This document shows, piece after piece, positions 7,436 through 15,970 of a DNA stretch of 23,856 nucleotides (the first letter of the stretch is position 1; each line of letters opens with the position of its first letter). The stretch spans positions 1 through 23,856 of the forward strand of contig CALTZZ010000019.1 in the NCBI GenBank assembly GCA_943913905.1, read 5' to 3'. The position numbers and the translations under genes were made by a program. This stretch comes from an uncultured Dermabacteraceae bacterium (GTDB lineage Bacteria; Actinomycetota; Actinomycetes; Actinomycetales; Dermabacteraceae). The notes beneath the pieces were generated by a model, which searched no databases, had not been told where the DNA came from, and saw nothing but the letters and a program-made list of their open reading frames with translations.

Positions 7436-8299
7436 ATGGCAGTCGTCACCCTTCGCCAGCTCCTCGAGAGCGGCGTTCACTTTGGCCACCAGACCCGTCG
7501 CTGGAACCCGAAGATGAAGCGTTTCATCCTCACCGAGCGCAACGGTATCTACATCATCGATCTGCAGCAGTCGCTGACGTACATCGATCAGGCCTACGAA
7601 TTCGTGAAGCAGACCGTGGCCCACGGTGGCACCGTGCTGTTCGTTGGTACCAAGAAGCAGGCTCAGGAGTCCATCCAGGAGCAGGCTACTCGCGTGGGTA
7701 TGCCCTACGTGAACCAGCGTTGGCTCGGCGGTATGCTCACCAACCTCCAGACCGTGTCGGGCCGTGTGGACCGCCTCAAGGAACTCGAGCAGATCGACTT
7801 CGATGACGTCGCTGGCTCGCAGTGGACCAAGAAGGAACTTCTCATGATGCGTCGTGAGAAGGAGAAGCTGGAAAAGACCCTCGGCGGCATCCGCGACATG
7901 TCCAAGGCCCCCTCGGCCGTGTGGATCGTGGACACCAAGAAGGAGCACCTCGCCGTTGACGAGGCCACGAAGCTCAACATCCCGATCGTCGCGATCCTCG
8001 ACACGAACGCCGACCCGGACGAGGTCCAGTACCCGATCCCCGGCAACGACGACGCAATCCGCGCCGTGACCCTCCTGACCCGCGTTGTGGCCGACGCCGT
8101 TGCCGCTGGTCTCCAGGAGCGCCACGCCAAGCCTGCTCAGGGCGAGAAGAACGTATCGGCCGTCGACGCTGAGCCGCTCGCCGAATGGGAGCAGGAACTG
8201 CTCAAGCAGTCCGAGGTCCAGCAGGAAGAAGCGTCGACCGACGCTGCCGAGTCCAAGGACTCGAACGAGGCTGCGGAAGCCCCCAAGACCGACGCCTGA
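7436..8299 (+). CDS. rpsB: 30S ribosomal protein S2
   Basis: S2 is a late-assembling protein of the small ribosomal subunit, needed for S1 or messenger binding. The 287-residue product begins MAVVTLRQLLESGVHFGHQT and continues through RWNPKMKRFI, LFVGTKKQAQESI, RWLGGMLTN and IPIVAILDTNADPDEVQYPIPGNDDAIRAV, all S2 hallmarks. I chose the ATG at 7436 over 7430 because AGAGAGAG then has workable spacing and actinobacterial S2 proteins start MAVVT. The last 55 or so residues form an acidic, Ser/Glu/Ala-rich tail, usual in this group. It is followed after 47 nt by tsf, the standard operon pair. Confidence 0.97.
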   Translation: MAVVTLRQLLESGVHFGHQTRRWNPKMKRFILTERNGIYIIDLQQSLTYIDQAYEFVKQTVAHGGTVLFVGTKKQAQESIQEQATRVGMPYVNQRWLGGMLTNLQTVSGRVDRLKELEQIDFDDVAGSQWTKKELLMMRREKEKLEKTLGGIRDMSKAPSAVWIVDTKKEHLAVDEATKLNIPIVAILDTNADPDEVQYPIPGNDDAIRAVTLLTRVVADAVAAGLQERHAKPAQGEKNVSAVDAEPLAEWEQELLKQSEVQQEEASTDAAESKDSNEAAEAPKTDA

Positions 8300-8346
8300 T
8301 TCGTACAACCACACGTCCACTCCCACCACTTTTGAGGAGATAAGTC

Positions 8347-9171
8347 ATGGCTAACTACACGGCAGCAGATATCAAGGAAATTCGCGAAGCCACCGGCGCC
8401 GGCATGCTCGACGTCAAGAAGGCTCTCGACGAAGCGGGTGGCGACAAGGCTAAGGCCATCGAGCTCATCCGCGTGAAGGGCCTCAAGGGCATCGCCAAGC
8501 GCGAAGGCCGTGCGGCTTCGGAGGGCCTCGTTGCCGCGGACATCCGCGACATCGACGGCGGCCAGGAGGGCACCCTCCTGGAGATCAACTCCGAAACCGA
8601 CTTCGTGGCCAAGAACGCCAAGTTCATTGCCCTCGGTGACGAAGCGGTTCAGGCCGCTGTTAACTCGGGTGCATCGACCCCCGAAGAGCTCGCGGGCACC
8701 CCGTTCGGTGAGGCACTCACGAACGCTGGCGCGACGATGGGCGAGAAGATCATCGTGCGCCGCATCGGTCGCGTGCAGGGCGAGGTAGTGACCAACTACA
8801 TGCACCGCACCAACAAGGACCTTCCTCCCCAGGTTGGCGTCCTCGTTGCAACCGATGCTGCAGGCGCTGAGGTGGCGAAGGACATTGCGATGCACATCGC
8901 CGCATACTCGCCGCTGTACCTCACTCGTGAGGACGTTCCCGCAGACATCGTGGAGAACGAGCGTCGCATCGCCGAAGAAACCGCGAAGAACGAAGGCAAG
9001 CCCGAGGCTGCACTTCCGAAGATCGTGGACGGTCGCATGAACGGCTTCTTCAAGGAGAACGTGCTGCTCGACCAGGCATTTGCCAAGGATCCGAAGCAGA
9101 CCGTTGGCAAGATCGTTGAGGCTGCTGGCGGCACGGTGACCGGTTTCGTCCGCTTCCGCGTGGGCAACTGA
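8347..9171 (+). CDS. tsf: Translation elongation factor Ts
   Basis: EF-Ts is the guanine-nucleotide exchange factor that recharges EF-Tu. The 274-residue product has the N-terminal UBA-like domain (about 1–55, with the EF-Ts signature IREATGAGMLDVKKALDEAG), then EINSETDFVAKN (about 78–89), which contacts EF-Tu, and a C-terminal dimerisation region ending in FVRFRVGN. The ATG has a strong GAGGAG site 7–8 nt upstream. The length is typical of actinobacterial EF-Ts. Transcription from rpsB probably ends just downstream at the 9196–9231 hairpin, leaving pyrH to its own promoter. Confidence 0.97.
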   Translation: MANYTAADIKEIREATGAGMLDVKKALDEAGGDKAKAIELIRVKGLKGIAKREGRAASEGLVAADIRDIDGGQEGTLLEINSETDFVAKNAKFIALGDEAVQAAVNSGASTPEELAGTPFGEALTNAGATMGEKIIVRRIGRVQGEVVTNYMHRTNKDLPPQVGVLVATDAAGAEVAKDIAMHIAAYSPLYLTREDVPADIVENERRIAEETAKNEGKPEAALPKIVDGRMNGFFKENVLLDQAFAKDPKQTVGKIVEAAGGTVTGFVRFRVGN

Positions 9172-9195
9172 TCACGGCTTAAGCTCCAGTAATCG

Positions 9196-9231
9196 CGAAG
9201 GGCGCCATCCCAGGTGGGGTGGCGCCCTTCG
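9196..9231 (+). terminator. Strong hairpin terminator after tsf
   Basis: CGAAGGGCGCCA pairs perfectly with TGGCGCCCTTCG. Four more pairs (one of them G–T) extend the stem to 16 bp around an AGGT loop, 24 nt after the tsf stop. The following bases (TGTATA) are only weakly U-rich, which is common for terminators in high-GC actinobacteria. Confidence 0.85.
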
Positions 9232-9325
9232 TGTATACCCCGGGGCCGACGGGCATCGGAGGCTGGCGTGCGCCGTCCATCTCACAGTGGTGCCTGTACA
9301 CAAGGAATTATGTGGTGGCGGCGAC

Positions 9326-9331
9326 TAGACT
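9326..9331 (+). promoter_or_regulatory. Putative -10 box (TAGACT) upstream of pyrH
   Basis: TAGACT lies 72 bases before the pyrH ATG and downstream of the tsf terminator, so a new promoter is expected here. No clear -35 hexamer is present at 16–18 nt. Confidence 0.45.
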
Positions 9332-9403
9332 GAGACCCCGATAGCGTGCGCGGATTGTGCATGCGCACGAAGGCGAATTGCCCGTATCGGAAGGAAAACT
9401 CAG

Positions 9404-10168
9404 ATGAGCCACGACCCGGATCCGATTACATCGTCGATTCCCGCTGTGTCGCCCAAGGAGGGGAGCCGCAGGGTTCTGCTTAAGCTTTCGGGCGAGGCGT
9501 TCGGCGGAGGCAGGGTCGGGGTTGATCCCGATATCGTCTCTCGGATTGCGCGCGAGATTTCCGAGGCTGTCGCCTCAGGTGTGGAGTGCGCGATCGTTGT
9601 GGGTGGCGGTAACTTCTTCCGCGGTGCGGAGCTGAGCCAACGGGGTATGGACCGCCGTCGGGCTGATTACATGGGCATGTTGGGCACCGTCATGAATTGC
9701 CTTGCCCTGCAGGACTTCTTGGAGCAGGCTGGCACGTCCACTCGTGTGCAGTCGGCTATCACGATGGGGCAGGTCGCGGAGCCGTATCTGCCTCTTCGCG
9801 CGGTGCGCCATCTGGAGAAGGGGCGCGTCGTGATTTTCGGTGCGGGCGCCGGCATGCCGTACTTTTCCACCGACACGGTCGCGGTGCAGCGTGCGCTCGA
9901 AATCGGGTGCCACGAAGTATTGATGGCTAAGAATGGCGTGGATGGGGTATACACGGCGGATCCGAAGAAGGATCCGGAGGCAAGGAAGCTCGAACACCTC
10001 ACGTATAACGACGCTCTGCTCAACGGCATCAAGGTCGTCGATTCCACAGCGTTCAGCCTCTGCATGGATAACAAGCAGCAAATGATGGTGTTCGGTCTCG
10101 ATACGCCGGGGAACGTCACGCGAGCGATGCGGGGGGAACGCATCGGGACCGTTGTGACCGGCGACTGA
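9404..10168 (+). CDS. pyrH: Uridylate kinase (UMP kinase)
   Basis: PyrH phosphorylates UMP to UDP, an essential step in pyrimidine nucleotide synthesis. The 254-residue product carries the amino-acid-kinase fold: LLKLSGEAFGG (26–36), IVVGGGNFFRG (64–74), RRRADYMGMLGTVMN (84–98), VVIFGAGAGMPYFSTDTVAVQRALEI (142–167) and MAKNGVDGVYTADPKKDP (174–191). The N-terminal 20 residues are an extension relative to Escherichia coli PyrH. The ATG follows GGAAGG at usual spacing. It precedes frr by 46 nt, the near-universal pyrH–frr pair. Confidence 0.97.
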   Translation: MSHDPDPITSSIPAVSPKEGSRRVLLKLSGEAFGGGRVGVDPDIVSRIAREISEAVASGVECAIVVGGGNFFRGAELSQRGMDRRRADYMGMLGTVMNCLALQDFLEQAGTSTRVQSAITMGQVAEPYLPLRAVRHLEKGRVVIFGAGAGMPYFSTDTVAVQRALEIGCHEVLMAKNGVDGVYTADPKKDPEARKLEHLTYNDALLNGIKVVDSTAFSLCMDNKQQMMVFGLDTPGNVTRAMRGERIGTVVTGD

Positions 10169-10214
10169 GATACGCTGAAACAGTTCAAATTTTTTGTCGA
10201 AAGGGACGTGAACC

Positions 10215-10781
10215 ATGAGCGAAGATACCGCTGGCATTCTGAAGGATGCCGAATCCAGAATGAAGAAGTCGGTCGAGGCCACGAAGAACGAGTTCTCGGC
10301 CATCCGGACTGGTCGCGCGAGCGCAGCAATGCTCGAGGGCATCACGGCTGATTACTATGGTGCACCGACCCCGCTGAACCAGCTGGCATCCTTGCAGTTC
10401 CCTGAGGCACGCACGATCATCGTGACGCCGTACGACAAGTCGGCCATGAGCGCGATCGAAGAGTCCCTGCGCAACTCTGATCTGGGCGTCAACCCCACCA
10501 ACAACGGTGACAACCTGCGCGTGGTACTCCCGGCTCTCACTGAGGAGCGCCGCAAGGATTACACGAAGCTCGCGAAGACCAAGGCCGAAGATGGCCGCAT
10601 CGCGATTCGTGGAACCCGCGGTAACGCGAAGAAGAGTATCGAAAAGCTGGTCAAGGACAAGGAGATCGGCGAAGACGAAGGCACTCGCGCAGAGAAGGAC
10701 CTCGAGGCGCTCACCAAGAAGTACACGGAGCAGGTAGACGCCGCGTTGGCGGCGAAAGAAGAGGAGCTGCTCACTGTTTGA
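10215..10781 (+). CDS. frr: Ribosome recycling factor
   Basis: RRF, with EF-G, splits the post-termination ribosome. The 188-residue product spans the whole family: the three-helix bundle is formed by MKKSVEATKNEFSAIRTGRAS near the N-terminus and by TEERRKDYTKLAKTKAEDGRIAIRGTRGNA plus the C-terminal helix (EKDLEALTKKYTEQVDAALAAKEEELL). The beta domain includes YYGAPTPLNQLASLQFPEARTIIVTPYDKS. The ATG follows an AAGGGAC ribosome site. It lies between pyrH and cdsA in one likely operon, with 21–30 nt to the next gene depending on the cdsA start. Confidence 0.97.
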   Translation: MSEDTAGILKDAESRMKKSVEATKNEFSAIRTGRASAAMLEGITADYYGAPTPLNQLASLQFPEARTIIVTPYDKSAMSAIEESLRNSDLGVNPTNNGDNLRVVLPALTEERRKDYTKLAKTKAEDGRIAIRGTRGNAKKSIEKLVKDKEIGEDEGTRAEKDLEALTKKYTEQVDAALAAKEEELLTV

Positions 10782-10811
10782 GCGCACAGGAATCCTCGAG
10801 AGTTGTCGCGC

Positions 10812-11846
10812 GTGACGACCACCGGCCCTGACGTGGGGCGAGCCGCATCGGTTGATACCGGTGCGGCTTTCACCGTGCCCGACTCTCCAGACTTCCATGC
10901 AGCCGTGAAGTCGGAGAAGCCGTCGGCCGAAACCGTTGAGCTTCCCGCACGTACCCCGCACCGGCAGGGCGTTGACCCGGTGGTGCCGGAGGTGTCGCAT
11001 AAGCCGGTTCCCACGCACGCCAGCACTCCGAAGGCGGGTCGCAACTTGCCGGCGGCGATCGTGGTGGGGCTGTTACTCATGCTCGTGGCAGCCTCAGCCA
11101 TCGTGGCGATGCCTGTGCTGTTTACGCCGCTTGTGGCGCTCGCAACCGTCATCGGTGCCCTTGAGGTGACGAACGCGTTGGAGCGTGCGAACCTCCGGGT
11201 CCCAGCGATCCCGCTCTTGGTGGCGTGCGTGGGGATCGTGGTCTCGGCGTCGGTATATGGGGCCGACGGCTTGCTCGTATCCACTGCCGTCGGCGTCCTT
11301 GTCTTGATCGTGTGGCGGGTTGTTGAAGCGACCGGCCTGATGGCCGTGCGCGACACCGTGGCGAGCATCTTCACGCTGTTGTGGGTGCCCTTCATGGCGA
11401 GTTTCGCTGTTTTGCTGATGTCTCAAGAGCACGGGAAGTTCAAGGTCCTGCTTGCCTTGGCCGTCCCGATTGCGAACGACGTGGGCGGCTATGCGGTTGG
11501 CGTGGTGTTCGGGAAGCATCCGATGGCGCCGAGCATCAGCCCGAAGAAAAGTTGGGAAGGTTTCGTTGGGTCGCTCGCGAGCGGTGTTGCCCTTGCAACC
11601 CTCGTATGCCAGTTCTTGATTCCCGGGATCCCGTGGTACGTGGGAGCAATCGTGGGCGTGATCATGGTGATCGTTGCCTCGATTGGTGACCTGTGTGAAT
11701 CGCTCTTGAAGCGAGACCTTGGTATCAAGGACATGGGGCAGCTTCTGCCCGGGCACGGTGGTCTCATGGACCGCCTTGATTCAATGTTGCTGACTGCCCC
11801 AACGCTGTTTATTGTGCTCGCTATCTGGGAGGCCATTGGTGGCTGA
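10812..11846 (+). CDS. cdsA: Phosphatidate cytidylyltransferase (CDP-diglyceride synthase)
   Basis: CdsA makes CDP-diacylglycerol from phosphatidate and CTP in the membrane, feeding all phospholipid synthesis. The C-terminal signature is clear: SLLKRDLGIKDMGQLLPGHGGLMDRLD, matching the family pattern SxxKRxxxxKDxGxxxPxHGGxxDRxD. About eight hydrophobic segments precede and follow it, starting near LPAAIVVGLLLMLVAASAIV. A Pro/Ala-rich cytosolic lead of about 75 residues precedes the first membrane segment, longer than in E. coli CdsA. I chose the GTG at 10812, with GAGAG 9 nt upstream. A TTG at 10803 in the same frame is also possible. The gene end overlaps rlmN by 8 nt. Confidence 0.94.
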   Translation: MTTTGPDVGRAASVDTGAAFTVPDSPDFHAAVKSEKPSAETVELPARTPHRQGVDPVVPEVSHKPVPTHASTPKAGRNLPAAIVVGLLLMLVAASAIVAMPVLFTPLVALATVIGALEVTNALERANLRVPAIPLLVACVGIVVSASVYGADGLLVSTAVGVLVLIVWRVVEATGLMAVRDTVASIFTLLWVPFMASFAVLLMSQEHGKFKVLLALAVPIANDVGGYAVGVVFGKHPMAPSISPKKSWEGFVGSLASGVALATLVCQFLIPGIPWYVGAIVGVIMVIVASIGDLCESLLKRDLGIKDMGQLLPGHGGLMDRLDSMLLTAPTLFIVLAIWEAIGG

Positions 11847-13119
11847 TTCATCGAACAACGCATCGCCGTCAGGGCTGAGTGTTCCCCGCGACCTGTCTCG
11901 TGAAGCGGTCGAGGGGGAGCCGGTCAAGCTGGCACCGGGCCAGTTGCAGCTGCGCCCCACGCGCCGAGGAAAACCCCCGGCACACCTCGCAGATCTGACG
12001 CTCGCCGAGCGGGTTGAGGCCGTCAAAGAGATGGGGCTCCCTGGGTTCCGCGCCAAACAGCTTTCGACGCACTATTTCGAACATTTTTCGACGGACCCCG
12101 ACACGATGACGGACCTGCCGAAGGCCGACCGCGAGAAGCTCGTGGAACGGTTCTTCCCGTCTCTGCTGACGAAAGTGTCGCAGACGTCGGCCGATCATGG
12201 CGCTACTCAAAAGTTCCTGTGGCGGTTGTTTGACGGGTCGCTCGTGGAGAGCGTCCTCATGCGCTATTCGAACCGCGTCACGCTGTGTATCTCGTCGGAG
12301 GCCGGCTGCGGCATGAACTGTCCGTTCTGCGCGACCGGGCAAATGGGGCTGACACGCAACCTGTCGGCGGCCGAGATTCTGGAGCAGGTACGGATCGCGA
12401 ATGCGCTGCTCGCTGCTGGCGAGATTCCCGGTGGCCCGGGGCGCGTCAGCAACATCGTGTTCATGGGCATGGGGGAGCCACTCGCGAACTACCGGCCGGT
12501 GGCGACCACGTGCAAGCGCTTGAACGCGCCAGCACCAGAAGGCTTCGGCATGGGAGCGCGCCACATCACCGTGTCCACGGTGGGACTCGCACCGGCGGTG
12601 CGCAAACTCGTGAAGGAAGAAATTCCGGTGACTCTCGCCGTCTCGCTCCATGCGCCAGACGACGAACTGCGCAATGAACTGGTGCCGATCAACCAGCGTT
12701 TCGACGTTGACGAGATCTTGAGTGCCGCCTACGAGTACTTCGAGGTGACGGGCCGTCGCGTTTCGATCGAATACGCGCTGATCCGAGACATCAACGATCA
12801 GGCGGAACGAGCAGAGCTTCTTGCCCGCCGCTTGATTGACCACGGTGGCGCCCACTGGGTGCACGTGAACCCGATCCCGCTCAACCCCGTCAAGGGTTCG
12901 AAGTGGACGGCCTCGGACCCCCGGGTAGAGAAGGAATTCGTGGAAACGCTCCGTTCGCACGGCATTTCCGCGACGATTCGAGACACGCGCGGCAGCGATA
13001 TCGATGGTGCCTGCGGGCAGCTTGCCGCGGAAGTCATTGAGACGGATGCGCACCGCGAAGACCGCGAGGCGCGGATGGCGCGAGTGGAGACGATTGCGGG
13101 AGCCGCGCCTTCCGCATAG
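11839..13119 (+). CDS. rlmN: Dual-specificity 23S rRNA A2503 / tRNA A37 C2-methyltransferase RlmN
   Basis: RlmN is a radical-SAM enzyme that methylates C2 of adenine 2503 in 23S rRNA and of A37 in some tRNAs. The iron-sulfur motif CxxxCxxC is present as CGMNCPFC (C157, C161, C164). The methyl-carrying cysteine is C392, in RDTRGSDIDGACGQLAAE. The SAM-binding GMGEPLANY (210–218) and HAPDDELRNELVPINQ (271–286) are as expected. The 426-residue product has an extra 45 or so N-terminal residues compared with E. coli. I chose the GTG at 11839 because GGAGG lies 6 nt upstream and it overlaps the cdsA end, implying translational coupling. A longer frame from 11812 would start deep in cdsA. Confidence 0.96.
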   Translation: MADSSNNASPSGLSVPRDLSREAVEGEPVKLAPGQLQLRPTRRGKPPAHLADLTLAERVEAVKEMGLPGFRAKQLSTHYFEHFSTDPDTMTDLPKADREKLVERFFPSLLTKVSQTSADHGATQKFLWRLFDGSLVESVLMRYSNRVTLCISSEAGCGMNCPFCATGQMGLTRNLSAAEILEQVRIANALLAAGEIPGGPGRVSNIVFMGMGEPLANYRPVATTCKRLNAPAPEGFGMGARHITVSTVGLAPAVRKLVKEEIPVTLAVSLHAPDDELRNELVPINQRFDVDEILSAAYEYFEVTGRRVSIEYALIRDINDQAERAELLARRLIDHGGAHWVHVNPIPLNPVKGSKWTASDPRVEKEFVETLRSHGISATIRDTRGSDIDGACGQLAAEVIETDAHREDREARMARVETIAGAAPSA

Positions 13120-13210
13120 GTGTGGCATGCGCGCGATGCCGCGCGAACGAATTACAGTGGAGTGACGCGGGTGGGTGCTCGCGTGATGGACAAAGAGGAG
13201 AGTGCGCCCA

Positions 13211-13759
13211 GTGAGTGCCGCATTTGAGCGCGTCAACCGTTTCCGTACGGGCTATAATGTGCGCGAGGTCGATGAGTTTCTCACCCGTGCCCGCGCCGCG
13301 TACGAGGGGCGCGACCCGTCGTTTCAGCCTGCTGACGTCATTACGGCATCGTTCACGACCGAGCGCGGCGGCTACGACATGCGCGTTGTTGACGAGGCGC
13401 TGGATCGTTTGTCTGACGCATTCGCGCTGCAGAACCGTGATGCTGCAATCGAGCGGGATGGTCGCGATGCGTGGGTTGCGTCGCTGACCGAGCGTGCCGA
13501 GGTTCTGCGCGAGCGTCTCGAGCGGCCCGCTGGGCAGCGTTTCCGCCCGGCAGACCAGGGCGAGCGTGCCTATGACCGCGCGGAAGTTGATGCGCTGTGC
13601 GATCAGCTCCTCGCGTACTTCACTGAAGGGTATGCGATGAGCGTTGACGACGTGCGTCGCTCCGCGTTCCGGGCCCGCACCGGGGCCGACGGATACCAGG
13701 AAGCCGTTGTTGACGTGTACCTGGATCACGTTGCCGATGTGATGGCGTCAGTTCCGTGA
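13211..13759 (+). CDS. DivIVA-repeat domain protein
   Basis: The 182-residue product contains four degenerate copies of the short DivIVA-like motif (F-x-R-x-G-Y-x(4)-VD-x-x-L/F). These are FRTGYNVREVDEFL (11–24), FTTERGGYDMRVVDEAL (48–64), FRPADQGERAYDRAEVDALCDQL (111–133) and FRARTGADGYQEAVVDVYLD near the C-terminus. Canonical DivIVA/Wag31 has one such N-terminal domain followed by a long coiled coil that marks the cell pole. Here there is no long coiled coil, so this belongs to the repeat-type family of unknown function rather than being the polar organiser. I chose the GTG at 13211 over 13202 because GAGGAG is too close to the earlier one. It ends in a 4-nt GTGA overlap with the protease gene, suggesting coupled expression. 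Confidence 0.85.
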   Translation: MSAAFERVNRFRTGYNVREVDEFLTRARAAYEGRDPSFQPADVITASFTTERGGYDMRVVDEALDRLSDAFALQNRDAAIERDGRDAWVASLTERAEVLRERLERPAGQRFRPADQGERAYDRAEVDALCDQLLAYFTEGYAMSVDDVRRSAFRARTGADGYQEAVVDVYLDHVADVMASVP

Positions 13760-15099
13760 CGATAGCTCTGTATGTGCTCGGCATCCTCGTCATGGTGCTG
13801 GGCCTCGGGGTATCGATCGCGTTGCACGAGGTGGGGCACCTTGTGCCCGCGAAAGCTTTCGGGGTGCGTGTCACCCAGTACATGATCGGGTTTGGCCCCA
13901 CCCTGTTTTCGCGTCGGCGGGGTGAGACGGAATATGGGCTGAAGGCGATTCCGCTCGGCGGCTACATCCGCATGATTGGGATGTTCCCTCCGCACAAGGG
14001 GGAAGACCCAGACACGATCCGTGAAGACTCCACCGGCTTCATGCAGCAGATGAGTGAAGACGCGAAGCTGTGGGACGCGGAACAGTATTCGCCTGAGGAC
14101 CGTCACCGTACGTTCGTGGGGCTGTCGGTGCCGAAGAAGCTCGTGGTGATGCTCGGCGGCCCGTTCATGAATCTGCTGCTGTCGGCCCTGATACTGACCG
14201 TGCTGGTGGCAGGCATGGGGATGCCGAGCGTGACCACGCAGGTGCGGTCTGTGTCGCAGTGCGTGCTCCCGGCAGATGCGCCCAAGGACGCGGGGTGCGC
14301 TGAGGGAGCTCCGGCGGCGCCCGCGCTCGCGGCCGGCCTGAAGCCGGGGGACACGGTGACAGCGGTCAACGGTACTCCCGTCGAGAACTTCGACGAGTTC
14401 TCGATGCTCGTGCGGCAGCATCCCGGCGAAGAAATCCAGCTGCAGGTGGAACGCGACAGCGCCACGCGCGAATTGACTGCGACTCCGATCAAGAACCAGG
14501 TAGCCGCCAGGGGCAGCGACGGGAAGGTCCTCACCAACCCCGACGGTTCCGTCAAAGTGGAAGAAGCAGGCTTCCTCGGGGTGACGGGGACTCCGGGGCT
14601 CGTGCGGCAGCCCCTGACCGAGGTACCCGGCTACGTGTGGGACACGTTCAAGGGAACGGCCAACGTGGTGATGTCGCTGCCGATGCGCATGTGGGAAATC
14701 GGGCAAGTGGTCTTCACGGACAAGGAACGAGACCCGAACGGCCCACTCGGCGTGGTGGGCGTGAGCCGCCTCGCGGGTGAAGTGGTGTCGGCCGACGAAG
14801 CACAGCTGCAAGTCCAGGAAAAGACCTGGATGGTGGTGTCGATGCTCGGATCGCTCAACATGGCGCTCTTCGTATTCAACCTGATCCCGTTGCTGCCGCT
14901 CGATGGCGGGCACGTGCTCGGCGCGCTCGTGGAAGGTGCCCGCAGAATGTGGGCGAAAGTGCGGGGGCGGCCAGACCCGGGCCCGATCGACATGTCGCGC
15001 ATGCTCCCCGTGACGAACGTGGTTGCCCTCGCGTTCATTGGCATGAGCGTGCTCTTGCTGTATGCGGATCTGGTGGAACCGATCCGGTTGTTTAGGTAG
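13756..15099 (+). CDS. Site-2 intramembrane zinc protease (Rip1/RseP type)
   Basis: Site-2 proteases cut membrane-spanning anti-sigma factors or other targets inside the membrane. In mycobacteria Rip1 controls envelope and stress regulons. The 447-residue product has the zinc motif HEVGH (24–28) in the first membrane segment and the third zinc ligand in PLDGGH (D383). A central PDZ domain (about 190–240) includes GLKPGDTVTAVNGTPVENFDEF. Further hydrophobic segments lie at about 125–155 (KKLVVMLGGPFMNLLLSALIL) and near the C-terminus. The length is typical. It starts with GTG inside the stop of the DivIVA-repeat gene and overlaps the GNAT start by 1 nt. In most actinobacteria dxr and ispG flank this gene; neither is present here. 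Confidence 0.94.
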   Translation: MTIALYVLGILVMVLGLGVSIALHEVGHLVPAKAFGVRVTQYMIGFGPTLFSRRRGETEYGLKAIPLGGYIRMIGMFPPHKGEDPDTIREDSTGFMQQMSEDAKLWDAEQYSPEDRHRTFVGLSVPKKLVVMLGGPFMNLLLSALILTVLVAGMGMPSVTTQVRSVSQCVLPADAPKDAGCAEGAPAAPALAAGLKPGDTVTAVNGTPVENFDEFSMLVRQHPGEEIQLQVERDSATRELTATPIKNQVAARGSDGKVLTNPDGSVKVEEAGFLGVTGTPGLVRQPLTEVPGYVWDTFKGTANVVMSLPMRMWEIGQVVFTDKERDPNGPLGVVGVSRLAGEVVSADEAQLQVQEKTWMVVSMLGSLNMALFVFNLIPLLPLDGGHVLGALVEGARRMWAKVRGRPDPGPIDMSRMLPVTNVVALAFIGMSVLLLYADLVEPIRLFR

Positions 15100-15956
15100 T
15101 GGCCGTGCTCGAACGGTTCCGCCGGCCCGACGGCATCCGTCCACTCGCGTCCCGGCATGTGGAGGATGCGCGCGCGATCCTCATGCGCGAGCCCCTAGTG
15201 CATACCCTCCCAGGGACGCGGTTCGAGCAGCTCGTGCGCCGCTCCACGTGTGACGCTGAGTTCTCGGGGCTCTGGGACAACGGCGTGCTGCGAGCGGTGG
15301 CCTGGCATGGTGTGAGCGTCAGCATCATCGGTGCCCCCAATGAAGCGGCGCTGCGACAGCTTGCGGCCGCTGTGAGGTCGCGGCGAAAGTACGCATCAGT
15401 TGTGGGCGACGCCCGGACAGTGAGGGCACTGTGGCCGCTTCTGGAACCCGCAGTGGGGCCAGCGCGCGAGCAGCGGCTATCGCAGCCTCTGCTGCGTGCG
15501 GCGGAGCATCCGTCGGCCCCTGATTCACTCCCGGTTCGCCCGGCTCGCCCCGCGGAGGCTGGACTCGTGTATCCGGCAGCCGTCGCGATGTTTCGCGAAG
15601 AGGTGGGCACCGATCCGGAGCGCTCCGACGGCGGCAGGGCGTACCGGGCGCGCGTTGAGGAGCTCATTCGCGAGCGACGAACCTACATTGTGCGGCGTGA
15701 GAACGACATTGTGTTCAAGGCCGATGTCGGGGCGCTTTTCGGGGGCGTTGCGCAGATTCACGGCGTGTGGACGGACCCGCGCTATCGGGGTCAGGGCATT
15801 GCTTCGCGCGCGATGCGTCACGTGGTGCAGTACGCGCGCCGCGATCACGCTCCAACCGTGACCCTGTACGTCAATTCGTTCAATGCTCCGGCGCGGCGCG
15901 CGTATGCTGCGGCGGGGTTCGAGCAGGTGGGCGAGCTGGCCACGATTCTGCTGTGA
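15099..15956 (+). CDS. GNAT-family N-acetyltransferase with DUF4081-like N-terminal half
   Basis: The C-terminal half (about 150–285) is a GNAT acetyltransferase domain. It has a VAQIHGVWTDPRYRGQGIASRAMRHVV stretch, in which RGQGIA forms the acetyl-CoA pyrophosphate-binding turn, and the common NSFNAPARRAYAAAGFEQVGE end. The N-terminal half (about 1–145) fits the DUF4081 domain found in actinobacterial proteins at this locus between the site-2 protease and proS. The substrate is unknown. The GTG start shares bases with the protease stop (TAGTG), so the two are probably co-translated. A second GTG two codons later is an equally possible start. It converges with the alarmone synthetase gene, with 14 nt between them. 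Confidence 0.88.
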   Translation: MAVLERFRRPDGIRPLASRHVEDARAILMREPLVHTLPGTRFEQLVRRSTCDAEFSGLWDNGVLRAVAWHGVSVSIIGAPNEAALRQLAAAVRSRRKYASVVGDARTVRALWPLLEPAVGPAREQRLSQPLLRAAEHPSAPDSLPVRPARPAEAGLVYPAAVAMFREEVGTDPERSDGGRAYRARVEELIRERRTYIVRRENDIVFKADVGALFGGVAQIHGVWTDPRYRGQGIASRAMRHVVQYARRDHAPTVTLYVNSFNAPARRAYAAAGFEQVGELATILL

Positions 15957-15970
15957 CCGGCGGCGCCCGT

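Noticed and set aside
7343..8329. Long minus-strand open frame (328 residues) over rpsB
   Set aside because: It is antisense to a complete S2 gene, with low-complexity Leu/Val/Gly composition and no domain; a typical high-GC shadow.
11869..13236. Minus-strand open frame of 455 residues over rlmN
   Set aside because: It is antisense to RlmN, which has all catalytic cysteines. The Arg/His-rich translation has no family resemblance.
13726..15144. Minus-strand open frame of 472 residues over the site-2 protease
   Set aside because: It is antisense to a protease with HEVGH and LDGGH motifs. The His/Arg-rich product is not protein-like.
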